From NCBI GenBank assembly GCA_049972525.1, contig JBMFKI010000006.1, positions 1 through 60,622 on the forward strand: a stretch of DNA of 60,622 bases, in the 5' to 3' direction. Source of the stretch: JAVZLQ01 sp049972525 (lineage in GTDB: Archaea; Thermoproteota; Bathyarchaeia; Bathyarchaeales; Bathycorpusculaceae). Positions 51,954-60,467 of this stretch are shown here, one piece after another; position 1 is the stretch's first letter, and each line of letters starts with the position of its first letter. Below the pieces are notes generated by a model that saw only the letters and a program-made list of their open reading frames with translations, was not told the origin of the DNA and did no database searches. A program made the position numbers and the translations under genes.

Positions 51954-52235
51954 ATGTTTAGGCAACGCGAAGATGTTCGGAAGTGGCTGTATGAGATCAT
52001 TGCGAAATTTCGGGAAAAGGGTGCCGTCAGTCCAGAAAAGGCTATGACCGCTGAGGAGTTAGGGCTTCCTCCGGTTTTTAAAGAGGCAATGAAACGGCGT
52101 CTCGGACGTTCAGGCATCTTTGTTGAAGTGAACGGCAAATACTACCTTTCCGAGGAAAGGCTGAAACAAATGGAGGAGACGCTGTCAGCAAGAGGTGAAA
52201 TGCCAAGTCTGAGAAAGTTGCAACGCTCCGGCTGA
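51954..52235 (+). CDS. Small helical / winged-helix-like protein
   Basis: 93 residues, predominantly helical: RKWLYEIIAKFREKG, AMTAEELGLPPVFKEAMKRRL, then a beta wing GIFVEVNGKYYLSEERL. It resembles half a winged helix; family not recognised. Directly followed, overlapping its stop, by a two-TM reading frame with no normal start. The 400 bases upstream (51554-51953) contain only AT-rich sequence including CCCTATATATACTGG near 51715. Confidence 0.62.
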   Translation: MFRQREDVRKWLYEIIAKFREKGAVSPEKAMTAEELGLPPVFKEAMKRRLGRSGIFVEVNGKYYLSEERLKQMEETLSARGEMPSLRKLQRSG

Positions 52236-52408
52236 TACAGTTAGTTGCCGTCGTTATTTTTGCAACCTTACTTATTCTGAATATATTTATTCAGAGCTGG
52301 GAGATTAGATTGCTGTCTGTCGGGTTCCTCTTTGTTTGGCTGTTAACAGCCATAATACAAATATACTATGTAACAAAAATCAGAAAAAGATTCTCAGTCC
52401 TCGCCTAA
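52232..52408 (+). CDS. Two-TM reading frame without a canonical start, overlapping the preceding gene
   Basis: About 58 residues: LIQLVAVVIFATLLILNIFI, a loop with SWEIRL, a second helix FLFVWLLTAIIQIYY and a basic tail KIRKRFSVLA. The frame is open from 52194 but contains no ATG, GTG or TTG; CTG at 52232 overlaps the TGA of the upstream gene. Either a rare start, a frameshift fusing it to the upstream protein as a membrane anchor, or decay. The membrane character and basic end look real. Confidence 0.42.
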   Translation: MIQLVAVVIFATLLILNIFIQSWEIRLLSVGFLFVWLLTAIIQIYYVTKIRKRFSVLA

Positions 52409-52510
52409 AAATTAAATCCGCTAAATGCTTGACTTTGAACTATTTTCCAGTATTATTAGGAATACGCTTTTGCCATTAAACGTTGTTATAGGCTGATTTC
52501 AACAAAGTGT

Positions 52511-52618
52511 TGGTGGGGCTGCCCGGATTTGAACCGGGGTCCTTCCCGCACGTGGCAAACGCCACAGCGCTTAGAGAGCCCAAGTCTCCAAGCCTAGGCC
52601 AAGCTAGCCGACAGCCCC
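52511..52618 (-). tRNA. tRNA-Pro(TGG) with a variable-region intron
   Basis: On the minus strand GGGGCTG (52618-52612) pairs with CAGCCCC, then A and an encoded CCA. Anticodon stem GGAGA/TCTCT encloses loop CTTGGGC with anticodon TGG (52582-52580). T-arm CCCGG TTCAAAT CCGGG. Between anticodon stem and T-arm lie 34 bases instead of four or five, including the hairpin GTGGC GTTT GCCAC. TCTC pairs with GGGA across the insert (one T-G pair), leaving 3-base bulges, a bulge-helix-bulge-like splice site. Confidence 0.85.
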
Positions 52619-52698
52619 GCTGTTAAGTGTACGTGTAATTTAGAATTTTAGAAGGTGAATTAAAAGGTTCTCCTTTAAAGAAAATATTTTAGATGCGT

Positions 52699-53031
52699 TC
52701 AGTGTCTTCGCATGCTGCATTGGAGAACTTTTGGACAGATCAGGCACTCGTCTGGTATTGGCATGTCCTTTGGAATTGTGTTTAGGAATCCCATATAATG
52801 GGCGCATTTCGCCGGTGACTCAAAGACTTTCGGATATTCTGCTGGTTTTACACCTACAATTTTCATGTTTTCAACAATTACGTCAAGCTTCGACATACAG
52901 TGAGGACACGCATAATACGTCTGCCTCGGCGTCGTTGAGGAATCCGTTAAAACTGTTGGCTTAGAAAACGTCTTCTCGCATCCTTTGTATGGACATTTTA
53001 ACTTTTTATCGCTTGAGTGTAAGAGCGGCAT
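52699..53031 (-). CDS. Zinc-finger protein, conserved hypothetical
   Basis: 110 residues. Two metal-binding groups in the first half (CPYKGCEKTF and CPHCMSK) and CAHYMGF, CLICPKVLQC in the second half, an unusually Cys-rich layout. The spacing resembles archaeal zinc-finger proteins with unknown roles. Flanked by tRNA-Pro and tRNA-Thr on the same strand. Confidence 0.7.
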   Translation of the reverse strand: MPLLHSSDKKLKCPYKGCEKTFSKPTVLTDSSTTPRQTYYACPHCMSKLDVIVENMKIVGVKPAEYPKVFESPAKCAHYMGFLNTIPKDMPIPDECLICPKVLQCSMRRH

Positions 53032-53124
53032 TTTCCACCCCTCTAGCTGCGTGCCTCATCTAAATCTTTAATATTAATATTTAATAAACATTGCTGTCCA
53101 CACGCACAACACAAATACGAAACA

Positions 53125-53198
53125 AGCCTCGGGCGGGCTTTGAACCCGCGACCTGCGGTTTACGAGACCGCCGCTCTACCAGGCTGAGCTACCGAGGC
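53125..53198 (-). tRNA. tRNA-Thr(CGT)
   Basis: Minus strand GCCTCGG (53198-53192) pairs with CCGAGGC; D-arm GCTCAGCCTGGTAGAGC; anticodon stem GCGGT/ACCGC with loop CTCGTAA, anticodon CGT (reads ACG). T-arm GCGGG TTCAAAG CCCGC. Intronless, CCA not encoded. Shares the acceptor and T-arms with the tRNA-Thr(GGT) at 60131. Confidence 0.95.
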
Positions 53199-53272
53199 TT
53201 AGCGTGTTCCTTAAATATGTGATGGAAAGCCTATTTTTAAGATGTTCGGAATAGGTTTAGGCGTGAGTATTT

Positions 53273-54052
53273 ATGGTTGACAAAGATTTACTGAGCTGCA
53301 TTTTGGAGAGGGCCTCCGTTAGAAACTTTAAGAGCAAAAGCGTTTCAAGTGAAGATTTGGAGAAGATTTTGATGGCGGGCATAAGGGCGCCGTCAGCTGG
53401 CAACATACAGCCTAGAACCTTTATAGTTGTTGATGATGCAGATGTTAAGGAGAAACTGTATGAGCTGTGTGAAAATCAGGAGTTCATGAAGGATGCGCCA
53501 GTTTGGATTGTTATATGCTTTGATCTTCATAGGCACATTAAGGCTGCGAAGCTAACAGGAGTGGACTATGATTTTACAGGGATTCTGCCATACACATTTG
53601 GTGTTTTGGATGCAGCATTATCCCTCGAGAACATGGTTATAGCTGCTGAAGCTTTGGGGTTGGGCAGCGTCATAATCGGTTCTATTATTGAGCATCCAGA
53701 AAAGGCTAAGGAAATTTTGAAATTACCAGAACATTGTTTAGCATTATCGATTCTATGCATCGGGCATCCTAAAAGAAAGCCTACCAGAAGAGAAAAATGG
53801 AGTCACAAAGTTATCGTCTGCAAGAACCACTACAGAGACATAAACCTAGAAAATGTTTTGAATTATTGGAGAATGTCAATTTTAAGCGGTTTAAGACGAA
53901 GCGGAAAAGAGCCAACGAAAGAAGAAGTTGAAAGAATTTGCATGGAAAGAAGCTATGGAACTGCCTATGCCAACCACTACAAGGAAGATTTCGTGAAGGT
54001 TACAAACAAGAAGCTTATGAGCTTCCTCGAAAAGCAACACCTGTTGAAATAG
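53273..54052 (+). CDS. Nitroreductase-family FMN oxidoreductase
   Basis: 259 residues. FMN-binding signatures: ERASVRNFKSKSVS at the N-terminus, APSAGNIQPRTFIVV (about 38-52), and ALGLGSVIIGSI (about 125-136). The first 185 residues are the usual nitroreductase length; about 75 further residues form a charged helical extension. Electron acceptor unknown. Start ATG 53273. Possibly in a unit with thiL downstream. Confidence 0.87.
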   Translation: MVDKDLLSCILERASVRNFKSKSVSSEDLEKILMAGIRAPSAGNIQPRTFIVVDDADVKEKLYELCENQEFMKDAPVWIVICFDLHRHIKAAKLTGVDYDFTGILPYTFGVLDAALSLENMVIAAEALGLGSVIIGSIIEHPEKAKEILKLPEHCLALSILCIGHPKRKPTRREKWSHKVIVCKNHYRDINLENVLNYWRMSILSGLRRSGKEPTKEEVERICMERSYGTAYANHYKEDFVKVTNKKLMSFLEKQHLLK

Positions 54053-54124
54053 GTTGAAAATGAGCGAAAGGAGTTGCAGAACTTTTAAGGGTGTAAGCCC
54101 CTACTATAATCAGTTGTAAAGCCG

Positions 54125-55129
54125 GTGCAGATTTTGAAAACCTTAAAGGCGCTTGGGGAAAGAAAGGCTATTGAACTAATTCTGGAAAGGCTTGAAAAAA
54201 TGCCACAAATGCCTATACCGTTCGGCGATGATGTTTCCGCCTACCTCATGGGTGATAATAAGCTTGCTATTCTAAAAACAGACATGCTTGTCGGCAAGAC
54301 AGACATTCCTAAAGGCATGAGCCTCTGGCATGCAGCCCGCAAAGCTGTTGTGATGAACATCAGCGACTTCGCAGCAAAAGGCGTAAAACCACTCGTAATA
54401 CTTGTTGCACTCGGCATTCCGAGCAGCATGACGCAGAGAGAGCTTGAAGAGGCTGCTGATGGTTTAAACGCGGGTACAAGAGAATATGGCGCATACATTG
54501 TTGGCGGAGACACAGGTGAGGCTTCAGACATTATAATTAGCCTTTCAGTTTTCGGAGTTGCAGATAAAAGTGAAATTATGCTGCGGAGCGGGGCGAAACC
54601 TGGAGACATTGTGGCAACAACCGGCTTTTTCGGCAAAACATCCGCTGGGCTAAAGATTCTCCTTAAAGGTTTAGATGTACCTAAAAGGGTTCGCGACGCG
54701 CTTGTTGATTCTGTTTTAATGCCTAAGGCACGATTAAATGAAGGTTTATTATTGGGGAAAACAGGGGCCGTCACGGCTGCTATTGATTCAAGTGACGGTT
54801 TAGCATGGAGTTTACATGAAATTGCAAAAGCAAGCAATGTTGGCTTCTTGATAAGTAATGTTCCAGTTGCTGATGAAGTATACGAGTTTGCGGAAATTAT
54901 CAAGTTAGACCCATTGGATTTGGCGCTTTACGGCGGCGAAGAATATGAGCTTGTTCTAACAGTGAACTCGAGACTTTGGGAAAAAGCTAAAAGCGCCATT
55001 GAGAGCATTGGCGGAAAACTTTTACCTATTGGAAAAGTAACTGTTGAAAGACAAATTTTATTGGAGATAGGTGGAGAAAGAAGAGTTATTGAACCGCGTG
55101 GATGGGAACACTTCAAGAGTAATGTTTAA
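54125..55129 (+). CDS. thiL: Thiamine-monophosphate kinase
   Basis: 334 residues. ThiL pattern: N-terminal IPFGDDVSAYLM (ATP/Mg site), TDMLVGKTDIPKGM, the VVMNISDFAAKGVKP block, VGGDTGEASDI (about 122-132) and AIDSSDGLAWSL. Phosphorylates thiamine phosphate to thiamine diphosphate. Some positions vary from bacterial ThiL, as usual in archaea. Start GTG at 54125. The downstream AmrS-type gene begins 24 bases later. Confidence 0.9.
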   Translation: MQILKTLKALGERKAIELILERLEKMPQMPIPFGDDVSAYLMGDNKLAILKTDMLVGKTDIPKGMSLWHAARKAVVMNISDFAAKGVKPLVILVALGIPSSMTQRELEEAADGLNAGTREYGAYIVGGDTGEASDIIISLSVFGVADKSEIMLRSGAKPGDIVATTGFFGKTSAGLKILLKGLDVPKRVRDALVDSVLMPKARLNEGLLLGKTGAVTAAIDSSDGLAWSLHEIAKASNVGFLISNVPVADEVYEFAEIIKLDPLDLALYGGEEYELVLTVNSRLWEKAKSAIESIGGKLLPIGKVTVERQILLEIGGERRVIEPRGWEHFKSNV

Positions 55130-55153
55130 TTCAAAAGTGAATCCCTTTCCATT

Positions 55154-56218
55154 TTGGTGTTAATGCCTCATCTAACAAGTTACCTCACAGTTCAAAAGGC
55201 GATATTCTACGAAAAAATTTCAAAAGACAAAGTCAAATGTAAACTATGTGAAAGAAAATGCGAAATCCCTCTCGGGCACAAGGGGTTTTGCAGGACAAGG
55301 GTAAACATAGATGGGGAGTTATACACGCTTGTCTACGGCGACATAAGTGCCATGGAAAGCCGCCCAATAGAAATAAAGCCCTTCTTTCATTACTGGCCAG
55401 GCTCAACAGCGCTAACATTTTCAACATGGTCGTGCAACCTAAACTGCGTTTGGTGCCAAAACTTCTACCTGTCAAAATGCGAGCCAGAACCAGCCAAAGC
55501 TACTTTTTGTTCTCCAGACAAAGTTGTGGATTTGGCCTTGCATAATGGCGATGCTGGCTTGTGCGCCAGCTTTCAAGAGCCAACACTGTTATCCGAGTGG
55601 GCTATCCAGTTGTTTAAGTTGAGCAAGGAAAGGGGCGTAAAATATTGTTGCTACGTGTCTAATGGCTACATGACACTTGATGTTCTTAGGGCTCTCTATG
55701 AAGCGGGAATGGATGGACTTAAAATTGACATAAAAGGTGGTAGCGAAGTTTACGACAAATATTGCGGAGGCGCAGATGTAGAAAAGATTTGGAGAAATGC
55801 GAGAGAAGCGAGAAAGATGGGTTTGCATGTGGAAATAGTTAACATTGTTGTTAGAGGCGTCAATGACGATGAAGAGGCTTTACGTTGGGTCATTGAAAAA
55901 CACTTAAAAGAGGTTGGCGCCGACGTTCCCTTACACTTTACGCGGTATTTTCCAGCCTACAAATTCAAGAACCCACCAACAAATATAGAAGCCTTAGAGC
56001 ACGCTTATGAAATGGCGAAGAAAAGCGGTGTACTCTATCCCTACGTTGGAAATGTTTCTGGACACAGGTATGAGAACACTTATTGTCCAAATTGTGGAGA
56101 AAGGTTAATTCAGAGGTATGGATACCACATTTTGAAATACGCCATTACAAGGAATAAAAAGTGTCCACGATGCGGGTCGCATATTGCTATAGTAGGCGAG
56201 CCCTTTTTAACTTGGTGA
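55154..56218 (+). CDS. AmmeMemoRadiSam-type radical SAM enzyme, second copy
   Basis: 354 residues, same architecture as the 931 gene: N-terminal CKLCERKC, radical SAM motif at C94, C98 and C101 (CNLNCVWC), and a C-terminal zinc ribbon (CPNC, CPRC). The two are clearly homologous but diverged, suggesting different substrates. It follows thiL closely and overlaps the convergent MFS gene by 12 bases at its 3' end. Confidence 0.87.
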   Translation: MVLMPHLTSYLTVQKAIFYEKISKDKVKCKLCERKCEIPLGHKGFCRTRVNIDGELYTLVYGDISAMESRPIEIKPFFHYWPGSTALTFSTWSCNLNCVWCQNFYLSKCEPEPAKATFCSPDKVVDLALHNGDAGLCASFQEPTLLSEWAIQLFKLSKERGVKYCCYVSNGYMTLDVLRALYEAGMDGLKIDIKGGSEVYDKYCGGADVEKIWRNAREARKMGLHVEIVNIVVRGVNDDEEALRWVIEKHLKEVGADVPLHFTRYFPAYKFKNPPTNIEALEHAYEMAKKSGVLYPYVGNVSGHRYENTYCPNCGERLIQRYGYHILKYAITRNKKCPRCGSHIAIVGEPFLTW

Positions 56219-57448
56219 ACGCCTAAGGGTTTCCTTAAGTTTCAAGTAAAGCGTTGCGCTTAGCGTTCTGCCGGCGAATGAGATCATGTAAACAATCTGT
56301 AGTCCAAGAATTAAACCGAAGATGCCTATCATGTAATCTGACAAGTATCCGCCTATTAACGAACCGAAGAAGGATGTTACTCCAACAACGAAATTGAAGG
56401 TTGCAGCGAAACTTCCACGGTGCTCTGGGGGGGCAATATCAAGCAGGTAAGCAGTCATTGAGGCTTGTCCCAAAGCGTTTGAGAACCCCCAGAATACACC
56501 AACGGCTATTAGAGTATTCATGTTTGGAGAAAAAGCGTAGGCTATCGGAACTGTTAGCAAGCTGAATCTATAAAAAACAATTAGAGGTTTTCTTCCAACG
56601 CGGTCTGCAAGCCTTCCAGCCCACCCTTGAAATACAATTGTTACTATTGACTGTGCAACTGCAAATATAGCGATATCCAGCATCGACGCGTTCAAAACGG
56701 TAATCTGCGTAATAGCCATAAGTGGCCAACAAATCGACATGAAGAACTGGAATGTCCCCTCAATGTAACAGTAGCTTACAAAATCCGGTGATTTTTTGGC
56801 GTATGCAAACACCTGGAATATGTCGTGCACGAGGTTTTCTTTTAAATTTAATTTTTCACTGTTTCTGTTTTCTTTTATTTTAATCATTATTGCTGATGAT
56901 GTTATGCCGCATGCCGACGCGATTAGTAGTGGAATTAAAAACATCTCATGTGGTTGAACACCCATCTTAATCATTATCACCCCAGAAATTAACGTGGCTG
57001 TTAGGCTTCCAACCGATGCCCACAAGTTTATGTTTGCGTTTACCCTTCCAAGCTTCAACGAGGGAACCATGTCGCCTATCAATGCCGTCCACGCTGGTGT
57101 TATCATAGACCCTAAAAGGGCCTGCAACGCAAGTAAAATGATTAGTTGAGTTGCGTTTGTCACAAATATCATTGGCACCCACAATATTGCGACAATTAGG
57201 CTTCCCAGCACTATGAAAGGTATCCTGCGTTTCAGCTTGTCGCTTAACATGCCCCAGAGTATCTGCATCACGTTGTTTGAGATGTTAGAAGATGATTGAA
57301 ACCATCCCATGTCAGACGAGGAAGCGCCAAGTTTTACAGCATATGCGCTTGTAAATGGGCTAACCATGCCAGTTCCAAAAGAGTAAATCATCGAACGTGC
57401 ATAAAGTGGAGTTAACTTTTCGCATTTGCAAGTATCTTTATCTGGCAT
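56207..57448 (-). CDS. MFS transporter
   Basis: 413 residues, about 12 membrane helices. The N-terminus CKCEKLTPLY precedes the first helix; loop motifs include WGMLSDKLKRRIP and WAGRLADRVGRKPLI (about 275-290). Different from the MFS protein at 47378 by sequence pattern. Substrate unknown. Start ATG 57448, preceded by AT-rich sequence. Confidence 0.87.
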   Translation of the reverse strand: MPDKDTCKCEKLTPLYARSMIYSFGTGMVSPFTSAYAVKLGASSSDMGWFQSSSNISNNVMQILWGMLSDKLKRRIPFIVLGSLIVAILWVPMIFVTNATQLIILLALQALLGSMITPAWTALIGDMVPSLKLGRVNANINLWASVGSLTATLISGVIMIKMGVQPHEMFLIPLLIASACGITSSAIMIKIKENRNSEKLNLKENLVHDIFQVFAYAKKSPDFVSYCYIEGTFQFFMSICWPLMAITQITVLNASMLDIAIFAVAQSIVTIVFQGWAGRLADRVGRKPLIVFYRFSLLTVPIAYAFSPNMNTLIAVGVFWGFSNALGQASMTAYLLDIAPPEHRGSFAATFNFVVGVTSFFGSLIGGYLSDYMIGIFGLILGLQIVYMISFAGRTLSATLYLKLKETLRRSPS

Positions 57449-57695
57449 ATAGTTTCACGTTATTCTGAATTTTCTCACTTAAACGTTAGGGTGCTTAAAA
57501 ACTAATCGTGAAGTTTAATAATAAAATCTCCGTTTTCTAAACGTTTACTCAATGCTTCTTTTCGCGTTTAAGTCTGTGTTTTAATTCTTTGGTTTTGATG
57601 TTGAATTTCGAAGTTTTCTGTCGAAAATTTATATAAAAGTGAATTTGACTCTATTTTAAACTCATTTCGGAACTCAAATTTTAGGGCGAAAATTT

Positions 57696-57995
57696 TCACT
57701 TTTTAGTTATGGTTTTCTTTTTCTGCCTCTTAGCTATTGTTACAGTGTTCACTTGGTTCAAATTTCTAATCTTGGCATCTGGAAAAATCTTTTGTATGTC
57801 CTTGCGAAGCTTTGCGATGTCGACCTTTCCATAGGTTTTCACGTCAATAACTTGCGTGTCTTCCTCATAACTTATGGACACCGTGTATCCTGAGCCAACC
57901 TTAACCTCTGCTGGTTCCAATTCAAAACCAACTTCTTCTGTGTCGAGCTTCATGTAAGCTTCATTTTTCTGCCTTTTTTCCGCCATTTTAACCAC
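57696..57995 (-). CDS. Conserved archaeal hypothetical protein
   Basis: 99 residues. A predicted alpha/beta core (GSGYTVSISYEEDTQVIDVKTYGKV), then a helix and a basic C-terminus (KRQKKKTITKK). The basic tail suggests binding to nucleic acid. Family not recognised. In-frame ATGs at 57995 and 57986 compete for the start. It lies downstream of TIP49 on the same strand. Confidence 0.68.
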   Translation of the reverse strand: MVKMAEKRQKNEAYMKLDTEEVGFELEPAEVKVGSGYTVSISYEEDTQVIDVKTYGKVDIAKLRKDIQKIFPDAKIRNLNQVNTVTIAKRQKKKTITKK

Positions 57996-58058
57996 AACTT
58001 TTAGAAAAGAAGGCTTAAATTAAAAGGCTTATTGCGCCGAAATATTGATTGGTAGTCT

Positions 58059-59435
58059 TTAGTGTATCATCAGCCTCTCTTCATATTTCCTTAAATATTC
58101 TGCTGCCTCGCCGATGTCCATGAATAAATCGTCGACTCGTTCAACATCTTCAACCGTGACCTTGCTTTTCTTTGACGCCCTTGCGTTTTGCGCTGCCAGG
58201 CTTAGAAGCTGCACAGCGTATCGGAGCGAGCTTTTTGCTCCCACTTCTGCAAGTCTTTCTAGGGCTTTGTCTTCAAGTTTTATTTTCTCCTCTTCGGAGC
58301 GTATGCGCAGTATCTCCTTTACACTTTCAACGTCGTAGGGTTGAGTGGCAATTATCACTGAGCGGTCTATGAGGTCTATTGGAAAGCCAAGTGGACTCTT
58401 CACGTCTGTGCCGCGGATTCTGGCCACACCTCTGTTGGTTGCAAGAATTATTATTGGCACAAGTTCACTTTCCATAGCTCTGCCTAAGAAACTGAAGGCC
58501 TCCAAATCAAGAAGATGAGAGTCATCAATAAAGAGCACGCCAGGATGGATAAACGCCTTTCCAGAGTCAACCCACTCCTTAACCTGTTGATCCACAGCCA
58601 TGCGCACTTCGGTGTCTATCTCCTTTGACTCTGAACCGCCGAAGAAAAGTGAGAAGAAGCCGCCTGAACGTTGCTTGGCGTTAAGCTCATCCAAATCGTT
58701 AAGCGTCAACGTGTAAACGAATTCCTTCTCCTTCAGCACCTTTCCATTTGGTCTAGGAATTTTCCGCGTGGTATCCACATCATATGTCTTTCCCCTAGTG
58801 CTTTCTAGGCTTAACCCTAGATTGGCAACTCTTCCAGTTTCAGCGTCTATCTGCACCACATAACCTTCTGAAATGCCCTCAGCGATTATCTGCTGTGCTA
58901 TGGAGGGTCCAGCCTCTATGGTTTTTTCCTCATCCGTTGTTCTCAATGTCAATCTAACGCTCTCCGGGACTTTCTGATAAGGATTGTAAGGATGCGGAGC
59001 AGTTTTTATGTCAACATGCGTCAGCTCGCCCTCGTACACCTTTCGCATTTCATGTATTTCAACACCTATGCACTTACGAATAGCTTCAATGAGAACTTCG
59101 GTCTTCTTTCGCTCAGCACTATAGATTTCGCTGCCGCTCATCTGTATAAAGGGCACGTTCTCACCCAATTCCCGCGATACGGCAACAGCTATGGCTGTTT
59201 TTCCAGTTCCAGGAGGACCAGCCAAAATTATGCATTTTCCGCTAAGCTTTCCTTCCTTAATCATCTTCACAACTAAGCCAGCTGCTTCCCTCGCCTTTTC
59301 CTGTCCAACCATCCCATCCTTTATCTTCACAGCCCTCAAATTCTCGTCTAAACCCAATCCTTTAATGTGAGTATGAGCACCTATCCTCTCAAATTTGCTT
59401 ACGCCCCCAGCAGGTATTTCCCTTATAGACGCCAT
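58059..59435 (-). CDS. TIP49 (RuvB-like) AAA+ ATPase
   Basis: About 458 residues from ATG 59435, supported by GAGGTGA about 9 bases upstream; a longer frame from 59480 adds 15 unlikely residues. AAA+ core: Walker A GPPGTGKT (73-80), an inserted OB-like domain (about 125-235), Walker B with IDDSHLLD, sensor 1 ILATNRG and arginine-finger region. Homologous to eukaryotic RuvBL1/2, which assemble remodelling and snoRNP complexes; the archaeal role is unclear. The Walker B acidic pair reads Asp-Asp rather than Asp-Glu. Confidence 0.93.
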   Translation of the reverse strand: MASIREIPAGGVSKFERIGAHTHIKGLGLDENLRAVKIKDGMVGQEKAREAAGLVVKMIKEGKLSGKCIILAGPPGTGKTAIAVAVSRELGENVPFIQMSGSEIYSAERKKTEVLIEAIRKCIGVEIHEMRKVYEGELTHVDIKTAPHPYNPYQKVPESVRLTLRTTDEEKTIEAGPSIAQQIIAEGISEGYVVQIDAETGRVANLGLSLESTRGKTYDVDTTRKIPRPNGKVLKEKEFVYTLTLNDLDELNAKQRSGGFFSLFFGGSESKEIDTEVRMAVDQQVKEWVDSGKAFIHPGVLFIDDSHLLDLEAFSFLGRAMESELVPIIILATNRGVARIRGTDVKSPLGFPIDLIDRSVIIATQPYDVESVKEILRIRSEEEKIKLEDKALERLAEVGAKSSLRYAVQLLSLAAQNARASKKSKVTVEDVERVDDLFMDIGEAAEYLRKYEERLMIH

Positions 59436-59522
59436 AAGCAAAGTCACCTCGCCGAATTCAAAATTGCAAAATTTAAACAAAAAACAAGTTAAATATAAAA
59501 TTTAGCCTTTAACAAATGGTTT

Positions 59523-60095
59523 TCAGAGCCTCCCACATCTATCCATCAAATAATTTAGCACAGTTATGCATGAGGCTGCAAGATACGGCGTTTTTCCAAG
59601 AGAAACCTTTTCGCCATATCTTAACGCGTACCCCTCAACTTTTCTCGGCAATCCAACATGGTCGCCTAAAACAAAAACTGGTTTCTCGTCAATTGCAACA
59701 TCAAAAACATCTTTCCCACCCTCCTCAAGAACATACACTCTCGCCCTTTCCACCTCCGCCTTAATCTTCAAAAGCGCCTCAAAACTCAATTTTTCAACGG
59801 TTACGCCAGAATGAGTTTTCCCTGATAATGCCTTTTTCAAAATCTGCTTCCATGTCTCTTGATCCGTGCGGGCATCATGGAGATGTAGGCCTTCAACCTT
59901 CAAGTGTAATGGTGGATTTGGAGGGCCACTAAGAACAGCGTGGAAAACAACATTCCTGCGTATGCCATGAGAGAGAAAAAGACTTGCAACAATACACTCG
60001 TAAACTATGTCTAGACGTCCAGCATCATGCAAGCTCACCCAATTTGTATCAGTTCTTCCCAAGCGAGAATACAAGATAAACTCACGCAAGAGCAT
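59523..60095 (-). CDS. trmY: tRNA (pseudouridine-54 N1)-methyltransferase
   Basis: About 190 residues from ATG 60095 (GTG 60098 also possible); the longer frame from 60203 runs through tRNA-Thr and is rejected. SPOUT-class features: N-terminal strand FILYSRLGRTDTNWVSL, and the C-terminal knot FVLGDHVGLPRKVEGY (about 141-156) with the YLAASCITVLNYLMD helix. Methylates pseudouridine 54 in tRNA. A TATA-like CTTTTATATTC lies about 30 bases upstream, overlapping the tRNA 3' end, suggesting a near-leaderless message. Confidence 0.88.
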   Translation of the reverse strand: MLLREFILYSRLGRTDTNWVSLHDAGRLDIVYECIVASLFLSHGIRRNVVFHAVLSGPPNPPLHLKVEGLHLHDARTDQETWKQILKKALSGKTHSGVTVEKLSFEALLKIKAEVERARVYVLEEGGKDVFDVAIDEKPVFVLGDHVGLPRKVEGYALRYGEKVSLGKTPYLAASCITVLNYLMDRCGRL

Positions 60096-60130
60096 CACGC
60101 AAAACCATGTAATAGCGCGTTGAATATAAA

Positions 60131-60222
60131 AGCCTCGGGCGGGAATTGAACCCGCGACCACCGCCTCTTTGTAACTCAAAACTTTACCAAGGCGATGCTC
60201 CACCAGGCTGAGCTACCGAGGC
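60131..60222 (-). tRNA. tRNA-Thr(GGT) with a short intron
   Basis: Minus strand GCCTCGG (60222-60216) pairs with CCGAGGC; D-arm GCTCAGCCTGGTGGAGC; anticodon stem TCGCC/GGCGG with anticodon GGT in loop TTGGTAA. About 17 bases are inserted at position 37/38, and TTG/CAA pairing with short bulges suits a bulge-helix-bulge splice site. T-arm GCGGG TTCAATT CCCGC. CCA not encoded. Acceptor and T-arms match tRNA-Thr(CGT). Confidence 0.92.
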
Positions 60223-60282
60223 AACCACAAAATTTTATACGCAACTCCACATTTTAAAGAGTTTTGCACCATGAACTGTCTG

Positions 60283-60292
60283 AAAGACAAAT
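60283..60292 (+). promoter_or_regulatory. TATA box of tRNA-Leu
   Basis: AAATTTATTA-type element at about 60288, roughly 40 bases before the mature 5' end of tRNA-Leu, suitable for an archaeal promoter with a short leader. Confidence 0.4.
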
Positions 60293-60327
60293 TTATTAGA
60301 ATTCCCAAACAAAAGATAACCAGAAAA

Positions 60328-60412
60328 GCGGGGGTCGCCAAGCCTGGTCAAAGGCGCAAGGCTTAGGACCTTGTCCCATAGGGGTTCGTGGGTTCGAATC
60401 CCACCCCCCGCA
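60328..60412 (+). tRNA. tRNA-Leu(TAG)
   Basis: GCGGGGG pairs with CCCCCGC; D-arm with CCTGGTCAAAGG; anticodon stem CAAGG/CCTTG with loop CTTAGGA, anticodon TAG (reads CUA). Class II variable arm of 14 bases (TCCCATAGGGGTTC), T-arm GTGGG TTCGAAT CCCAC, discriminator A. Intronless and CCA not encoded. Its normal class II arm contrasts with the inserts in tRNA-Trp and tRNA-Pro. Confidence 0.96.
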
Positions 60413-60467
60413 CTAATTTGCCAGTAAATTATAAATACTTGTTTTTGTCTTATTGTTTTTGGTGGTT

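Noticed and set aside
60096..60203. Longer TrmY starting inside tRNA-Thr
   Set aside because: The upstream residues are translated tRNA sequence; ATG 60095 begins the conserved protein.
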